From contig SKHQ01000035.1 in assembly GCA_007116915.1 (NCBI GenBank), forward strand, positions 1 to 8,922: a DNA stretch of 8,922 nucleotides, in the 5' to 3' direction. The first letter of the stretch is position 1. Every line of letters starts with the position of its first letter. The notes under the pieces were generated by a model. That model was not told the origin of the DNA. It made no database searches and worked only from the letters and a program-made list of their open reading frames with translations. A program made the translations under genes and the position numbers. The stretch comes from Candidatus Methanomethylophilaceae archaeon. GTDB taxonomy: Archaea; Thermoplasmatota; Thermoplasmata; Methanomassiliicoccales; Methanomethylophilaceae. Shown piece by piece: positions 4,891 to 8,922 of this stretch.

Positions 4891-6447
4891 ATGGATACCG
4901 TAACGCTGCTGCTTCTGATACTAGTCACACTCTACATCGGCGCTTGGGTGTTCATAAGGCGGAACCCGGCCGCTGAGAGACGGGGAATAGTTCCGTACGG
5001 TCCCACCATAATGGTCAAGACCCAGGTGGGCAAAGTACTGGTTGATAAATTGGCTGCGCCAAGAAGATTCTGGAGAGCTTACGCCACACTCTCCAAGGTC
5101 ATTGTCTTCGGACTTATGATCTTCATAACAGGTCTTCTGTTGTGGCAGATGACTCTCATATCCAACATTCCCCGTGAGAGTGCATTGGGACCTCAATACA
5201 TACTCGGCATACCGGGTTTGAATCCGATAATACCCATCGGTTACGGAATCATCGCTTTGATAGTGTGCATTTTCATCCACGAGGCTGCTCATGGAATTCT
5301 GGCACGTGTCAACGATATGGACATCAAGACCACTGGGCTTCTATTCCTGGTGTTCCCGATAGGGGCATTCGTTGAGCCGGATGAGGGACAGCTCAGCAAT
5401 GCTGGAAAAAGAGAGAGGAGCGATGTCTACGCGGTTGGCGCAGCAACAAACTTCATTCTAGCTGTTATTCTGGCGGTCGTACTTGCATTTTCACTTCTGG
5501 GGGGTGTTCAGGCATCCTATGCTGACAATCCCGTCATCGTGACCGTCACCGGTAACTCCCCTGCGGATCGGGCAGGCATGGGCATGGGCATGGTCATCAT
5601 AGATATGGATGGCACTCCGATAGAGAACATCAACGATTTCTTCACATTCAACGGGACCGATCCTGGCACCGTCATGAACGTCACCATCGTTCAAAAAGAC
5701 GGTGAACGAATCATATCACTCGTATCCGGCGTTCTAATAGAATCCGCATTCTCAGGTCAACCTGCTTATGAGGCCGGAATAAGGGCAGGAATGTTAGTGG
5801 AGAAGGTAGAAGGCGTCACAATACGTTCTTTGGCCGACTTCAATGCCGTTATGGATGACACCGTTCCTGGCCAGCTGATAACGGTTAGTACGCTTTCATA
5901 CGATCCAGAAACCGACGCCTGGAATGGAGCTCCTACAAATCACACTCTCACTTTAGGTGAAGGCCCTCTTCCCAAGGGTTACATGGGCGTGACAACCAGC
6001 ATGTCAGGCATGGGAGTCAACACTCCTGACAACGTCCTCGGTTTCCTCAAGGAGCCTTATAGGAATTCTGAGACGCCCGGGGATTACGTCATGGATACGT
6101 TGCGTTTCCTGGCACTACCGTTCTTGGGTCTCTCACCGATGCCATCTGAACTCACATGGCTGTTTGAGAGTAACGGCATCCTGCAAGGGGATGCCTTCTG
6201 GATCCTGGTTAATCTAGTCTATTGGATATTCTGGATGAATCTGATGATAGGATTGACGAACGCTCTTCCGGCCGTGCCTCTTGACGGTGGTTTCCTTTTC
6301 ATGGATGCTATGGACAGCATTGTGAAGAAGGTTAACCGGAAAGCCGATGAGGAGCAACGCCGCAGGACTGTGGGCAGCATAACATCTTGGATGGCTTTGC
6401 TCATACTGTTCATGATAATATGGCAGTTCGTAGGTCCAAGATTGTAA
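4891..6447 (+). CDS. Site-2 protease family intramembrane metalloprotease (M50) with two PDZ domains
   Basis: Zinc-dependent protease that cleaves membrane-embedded substrates, 518 residues. The zinc motif HEAAH is at 130-134 at the end of a hydrophobic helix, and the second metal site is in NALPAVPLDGG (457-467, with D465). Hydrophobic segments lie at about 4-22, 67-90, 113-135, 148-161, 184-205, 437-460 and 498-516. Between the two catalytic motifs are two tandem PDZ-like domains, about 215-283 (SPADRAGMGMGM) and 284-350 (AYEAGIRAGM), the arrangement known from RseP-type proteases. The N-terminal block with YGPTIMVKT and LAAPRRFWRAYATLSK is typical of archaeal members. No obvious membrane substrate, such as an anti-sigma factor, is encoded beside it. 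It follows the DUF6015-like gene by 26 bases with only a weak ribosome-binding site (AAGGTT). The substrate is unknown. Confidence 0.92.
   Translation: MDTVTLLLLILVTLYIGAWVFIRRNPAAERRGIVPYGPTIMVKTQVGKVLVDKLAAPRRFWRAYATLSKVIVFGLMIFITGLLLWQMTLISNIPRESALGPQYILGIPGLNPIIPIGYGIIALIVCIFIHEAAHGILARVNDMDIKTTGLLFLVFPIGAFVEPDEGQLSNAGKRERSDVYAVGAATNFILAVILAVVLAFSLLGGVQASYADNPVIVTVTGNSPADRAGMGMGMVIIDMDGTPIENINDFFTFNGTDPGTVMNVTIVQKDGERIISLVSGVLIESAFSGQPAYEAGIRAGMLVEKVEGVTIRSLADFNAVMDDTVPGQLITVSTLSYDPETDAWNGAPTNHTLTLGEGPLPKGYMGVTTSMSGMGVNTPDNVLGFLKEPYRNSETPGDYVMDTLRFLALPFLGLSPMPSELTWLFESNGILQGDAFWILVNLVYWIFWMNLMIGLTNALPAVPLDGGFLFMDAMDSIVKKVNRKADEEQRRRTVGSITSWMALLILFMIIWQFVGPRL
5575..5592 (+). repeat. Three tandem GGCATG hexamers inside PDZ1
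   Basis: Three perfect copies of GGCATG encode GMGMGM at residues 229-234, where PDZ domains of this type usually have a GLxPGD-like loop. The loop length is unchanged, so the repeat replaces rather than extends it. It may be replication-slippage derived. Confidence 0.7.
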
Positions 6448-6648
6448 ATTTGCAGTGATGTCTTGACATACATGCCAAAAAATCATCCTGCGGATCTTAC
6501 CGCTGAAGTAATTTGGCTTGTTCCGAACATGTCAGTAAGTTGAGGCATTGACGTTATTATAGCGACAGCTTTAGAAATATTCATTGAGGTTATCTAAAAA
6601 GGCGCGCTTTTGTTATAGTAAGTAAATAAAAAGGAAGTTGTTTGGAGG
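6448..6648. other. Convergent intergenic region without a gene
   Basis: About 200 AT-rich bases lie between the stops of the protease gene and nrdD. I see no credible ORF, tRNA or conserved RNA. There are small inverted repeats: ATGTC-tt-GACAT at 6458-6469, and AAAAG-gcgcg-CTTTT at 6597-6611. The second could act as a weak terminator for the plus-strand protease gene. No nrdG gene is present here. Confidence 0.6.
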
Positions 6649-6670
6649 TCAGAGCTCGATGCTCTGACCT
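6624..6670 (-). terminator. Hairpin plus T-tract at the end of nrdD
   Basis: AGGTCAGAGC (6646-6655) and GCTCTGACCT (6661-6670) form a perfect 10-base-pair stem with a 5-base loop. It spans the last codons and stop of nrdD. On the minus strand it is followed about 13 bases later by TTTTTATTT (6632-6624). The hairpin with a downstream T-rich tract is terminator-like. It may instead, or also, stabilise the 3' end of the mRNA. Confidence 0.55.
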
Positions 6671-8757
6671 TTGACGCGGTCGTGAAGCTCTCCTATCTTA
6701 CCCTTGTTCCAGCTGCTAATCTTCGAGTAGAAGCCAGTGACTCGGGTGATGCCCTCGACGTTCGGAGACTGGCAGAAGCCACAGTTATCCCTTATGCCTC
6801 TGGCCGTCTTACCGCACTCCAGACAGGATGTGAACTCCGGACTGAAGGCTATCTGGGCGTTGTTGGTGTTGTAGAAGCTCTTCTTCACGAAAGCAGCTAT
6901 GTTCTCTGCTGGAGGCTTCGATTCTCCCAACCACACATGTGTCAGGGCACCAGCCTCGATCAGCGGGTGGAACATTCCCTCTTTCCGAGTCCTCTCAATA
7001 GGACTGACGTCTGCGGAGACGTTGAGGTAGGTCGAGTTGGTGTAGTACAGCTCACCATTGGCCTTGCTACCCTTGACCACAGAGCTAGTCTGCAACGGGA
7101 ACTCCTTCATGTCCAATTTGGCGAAGCGGTAGGCGGTACTCTCTGCAGGTGTCTGTTCAAGGGGCATCTTGATGTTGTTCTCCTTGCCGACCCTCTCCAC
7201 CTCTTTCTTCATGTAAGCGATGACCTTCAAGCCGAATTTCAAAGCTTCTTTGGACTGATGCAGCTCCTGTCCGATGTGATATTGAACCAACTCGTTCAGC
7301 CCGACCATACCGACCAAGAAACTGGACTTGTCGATGCGATAGTATGATTCACCGTCAAGGTCCATAGCGAGAAGGGCCAGCGGACCGTAGTTCTTCAGGC
7401 TCATGAGATGAGCTATGAACTCCCTCTTCTGGAGGTGGGCTTTAGCTGCCAGTTCGATGTGTTTGGTGATGTTCTCGTAGAGCTTCTCATCATCCCGGTT
7501 GGCCATATAGGCCAGGCGGGGAAGGTTCAATGTGCAGTTCTGCATGGCGGAGAAGCGCATCTTCCACGGGGTCTTAGCCTCAGCCAAATCATCAGCGTCC
7601 AGCTTGAACGAGAGGCGGCAGCACTCCGATATCTTGGCGGTGTCGCCACGGTCGAAGACGAAGTAAGTGTTCCCCTTCTCTGTAGCCACGTCCGATATCT
7701 TGATCAGGAACTCCTCGTGACCTTCAGTCTGGAAGAACCGGTCGGTTATGTGGACCTGGGGCTTAGGGAAGAAGAAGGGTCTGCCCAGAGCATCACCTTC
7801 CATGTAGACGTCGAAAAGAGCGTTCAGGAAACGTCTGCTCTCCGTCTCATAGTCTTCGTAGTTCTTTCCAGTGAACGTTCCTCCCGGACCGATAGCGGGA
7901 ACACCAACGAAATGTTTAGGAGTCTCCCAGTAAAGGTTGATGTCACTGAATATGGATTGTCCACCGCGGGCGACAGCCTGCTGAGCGAACTCATATATCA
8001 AAATCTGAGCCAGCTGCTTCATCCGCTTATCATCCACGTCCACGAGATAGGGGGCGAGGAAGGTGTTGAACGCATCCCATCCAATTGCTCCCGCGTAATG
8101 GCCCTGCAGGGCAGCGGAGAATTTTATGATCTGTTCTATGAGAACCTCAGGATGTTTGGCTGGTTTCGCTATGGAGAGTGCGTTGGGGAGGTTCAGCCCG
8201 AACTTCTTGACGTATTCAATGGACTGTCCACTGCAATACGGCCTGTCGATCATGCCCAGATCGTGAAGGTGCATGGTGCCGCTCATGTGGACATCGGCGA
8301 TGTCAGGGGTGAACACCTCGAGTAGGGCGAATTCCTTCTTTATGTTCTCGGACAGGGTCAGATTGGTAGCCTCTGGTCCGTGGGGGACGTTCGCGTTCTC
8401 CTTATTGGGGTTCATGATGATCTGGCGGGCATCGTATAGTGGAACTCCCAGTCTCGTGTGCTGCTTGCGGATCGCCTCCAAGCCGTACTCAATGAGCTTG
8501 GCATTGGTCAGTTCTCTTATGAGTGGGGCGGTTATGTATTCGATCTCCATCTTGGAGACCATCTTGTCAACCTCAGTTGACACTATAGCGGCCGCATCCT
8601 CGCTTATATCCGTCTCGCGCATCAGCGCATCATAGATCCTCTGTTTGTCCCACTTCTTCAACTCCTCATCCGAGGTTCTAACGAAGAGGGTGAGGTCTGT
8701 CGACTCGCTTCCCTTTCCTTGCGAGCCCTTTTTAATGGATTCTTTTGTACTCATCAT
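6649..8757 (-). CDS. nrdD: Anaerobic (class III) ribonucleoside-triphosphate reductase
   Basis: Reduces ribonucleoside triphosphates to dNTPs using a glycyl radical; oxygen-sensitive and cytoplasmic. The protein has 702 residues, the usual size, with no intein. An N-terminal ATP-cone (about 21-112, FVRTSDEELKKWDKQRI onward) provides allosteric activity control. The barrel carries C175 in DRPYCSGQ, and C379/C380 in SECCRLSF, where the thiyl-radical cysteine of the finger loop is expected, followed by NCTLNLPRLAY (407-417). The C-terminal zinc site is C645, C648, C659 and C662, and the glycyl radical is G675 in RVTGFYSKISSWNKGK. Activation needs the radical-SAM enzyme NrdG, which is not downstream; the region upstream is cut off. 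The start is the first of two adjacent ATGs (8757, 8754). GAGGTGA ends four or seven bases before them, so the second is equally possible. Confidence 0.96.
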   Translation of the reverse strand: MMSTKESIKKGSQGKGSESTDLTLFVRTSDEELKKWDKQRIYDALMRETDISEDAAAIVSTEVDKMVSKMEIEYITAPLIRELTNAKLIEYGLEAIRKQHTRLGVPLYDARQIIMNPNKENANVPHGPEATNLTLSENIKKEFALLEVFTPDIADVHMSGTMHLHDLGMIDRPYCSGQSIEYVKKFGLNLPNALSIAKPAKHPEVLIEQIIKFSAALQGHYAGAIGWDAFNTFLAPYLVDVDDKRMKQLAQILIYEFAQQAVARGGQSIFSDINLYWETPKHFVGVPAIGPGGTFTGKNYEDYETESRRFLNALFDVYMEGDALGRPFFFPKPQVHITDRFFQTEGHEEFLIKISDVATEKGNTYFVFDRGDTAKISECCRLSFKLDADDLAEAKTPWKMRFSAMQNCTLNLPRLAYMANRDDEKLYENITKHIELAAKAHLQKREFIAHLMSLKNYGPLALLAMDLDGESYYRIDKSSFLVGMVGLNELVQYHIGQELHQSKEALKFGLKVIAYMKKEVERVGKENNIKMPLEQTPAESTAYRFAKLDMKEFPLQTSSVVKGSKANGELYYTNSTYLNVSADVSPIERTRKEGMFHPLIEAGALTHVWLGESKPPAENIAAFVKKSFYNTNNAQIAFSPEFTSCLECGKTARGIRDNCGFCQSPNVEGITRVTGFYSKISSWNKGKIGELHDRVKGQSIEL

Positions 8758-8761
8758 ATTC

Positions 8762-8768
8762 TCACCTC
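8762..8768 (-). promoter_or_regulatory. Shine-Dalgarno site for nrdD
   Basis: The minus strand reads GAGGTGA, a perfect match to the anti-SD complement. It lies four bases before ATG 8757 and seven before ATG 8754, and supports the start at this ATG pair. Confidence 0.7.
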
Positions 8769-8830
8769 ATGAATCAATCAAACGTGATCGTCTGTCTTTT
8801 CTGTCGGGACTATCACATTTAACATCCTAG

Positions 8831-8846
8831 GTATAAATGGATTTTT
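8831..8846 (-). promoter_or_regulatory. Candidate nrdD promoter (BRE/TATA)
   Basis: The minus strand reads AAAAATCC followed by ATTTATAC, a plausible BRE and TATA box. A transcription start about 25 bases downstream (near 8808) would give a leader of about 50 bases with the GAGGTGA site at its end. The overlapping plus-strand TATAAAT could serve a gene to the right, so direction is not proven. Confidence 0.5.
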
Positions 8847-8855
8847 GAACTCAGT

Positions 8856-8869
8856 ATGATAATCATTAT
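8856..8869. promoter_or_regulatory. Fur-box-like operator candidate upstream of nrdD
   Basis: ATGATAATCATTAT is identical to 14 consecutive bases of the bacterial Fur consensus GATAATGATAATCATTATC; across the full 19 positions 15 match. Its core is the inverted repeat ATGAT-a-ATCAT. It sits about ten bases upstream of the candidate nrdD BRE/TATA, where an archaeal regulator could act. AT-rich DNA yields such matches by chance, so the assignment is tentative. Confidence 0.3.
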
Positions 8870-8889
8870 AGCTGTTAATACTGGATAAT

Positions 8890-8920
8890 GTTATCATGTT
8901 TGTTAACATGTTTGTTATCA
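8890..8920. repeat. Cluster of short direct and inverted repeats upstream of nrdD
   Basis: CATGTTTGTTA occurs at 8895-8905 and again at 8907-8917 (12-base period), flanked by GTTATCA at 8890-8896 and 8914-8920. CATGTT (8895-8900) and AACATG (8905-8910) also form an inverted repeat. The arrangement resembles tandem operator half-sites. The window ends just after it, so it may belong to nrdD or to a gene outside. Confidence 0.6.
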
Positions 8921-8922
8921 GA

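Noticed and set aside
4921..5292. Minus-strand 123-residue frame opposite the protease N-terminus
   Set aside because: Antisense to the transmembrane and HEAAH-coding region of a well-supported gene; no family resemblance.
6458..6534. Possible structured RNA in the convergent gap (TGACAT/ATGTCA long-range pairing, small hairpins)
   Set aside because: The pairings are short and scattered, there is no tRNA-like or known small-RNA signature, and no promoter is clear.
6682..7347. 221-residue plus-strand open frame opposite the nrdD C-terminus
   Set aside because: Antisense shadow of the zinc-site and glycyl-radical region; no motifs of its own.
7408..8325. 305-residue plus-strand open frame opposite nrdD
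   Set aside because: It lies wholly antisense to nrdD, whose conserved motifs are intact. The translated sequence has no recognisable family, and long antisense frames are common opposite GC-moderate genes.
8890..8920. CRISPR array or start of one
   Set aside because: The repeat units are only 11 bases at 12-base period with no spacers, which fits operator-like repeats and not CRISPR.

Overview
The window reads as archaeal DNA, most likely from an anaerobic member of the Thermoplasmatota; the phylum is an inference. The domain is secure: there are archaeal/eukaryotic-type ribosomal proteins (S19e, L39e, L31e), the PDCD5-like DNA-binding protein, translation factor aIF6, an archaeal-type 6-hydroxymethylpterin pyrophosphokinase (MptE) and a DUF373 protein. 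The pointer to Thermoplasmatota is a small protein resembling the family I recall as DUF6015. An oxygen-sensitive class III ribonucleotide reductase suggests anaerobic growth. Shine-Dalgarno sites (GAGGT, GGTGG, AAGGAGG) occur alongside at least one apparently leaderless start.

Layout. (1) 1-1825, plus strand: a compact translation operon, rps19e (5' end outside the window), PDCD5 homologue, rpl39e, rpl31e and tif6, with gaps of 1 to about 12 bases. (2) 1833-2471, minus strand: a metallo-beta-lactamase-fold hydrolase convergent with tif6. It has no ATG, GTG or TTG that would give a full-length protein, and the best start is a CTG. (3) 2472-2602: a divergent promoter region. (4) 2603-6447, plus strand: a DUF373 membrane protein, mptE, a small DUF6015-like protein and a site-2 membrane protease with two PDZ domains. 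The first two are tightly spaced; the third probably has its own promoter. (5) 6448-6648: a convergent gap without a gene, with terminator-like hairpins. (6) 6649-8757, minus strand: nrdD, complete with ATP-cone, finger-loop cysteines, zinc site and glycyl radical site. (7) 8758-8922: the nrdD upstream region, with an archaeal promoter, a 14-base match to the bacterial Fur-box consensus and a cluster of short direct and inverted repeats.

How they work together: region 1 makes ribosomal proteins and the anti-association factor for the large subunit. MptE makes the activated pterin for tetrahydromethanopterin or folate-type carriers. NrdD supplies dNTPs without oxygen. The DUF373, DUF6015-like and MBL proteins have no established function. 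I see no mobile element, CRISPR array, tRNA or rRNA. I did not find a clear undescribed system; the best leads are the unusual MBL start, the nrdD upstream control region, and the grouping of DUF373, DUF6015-like and site-2 protease genes around mptE.
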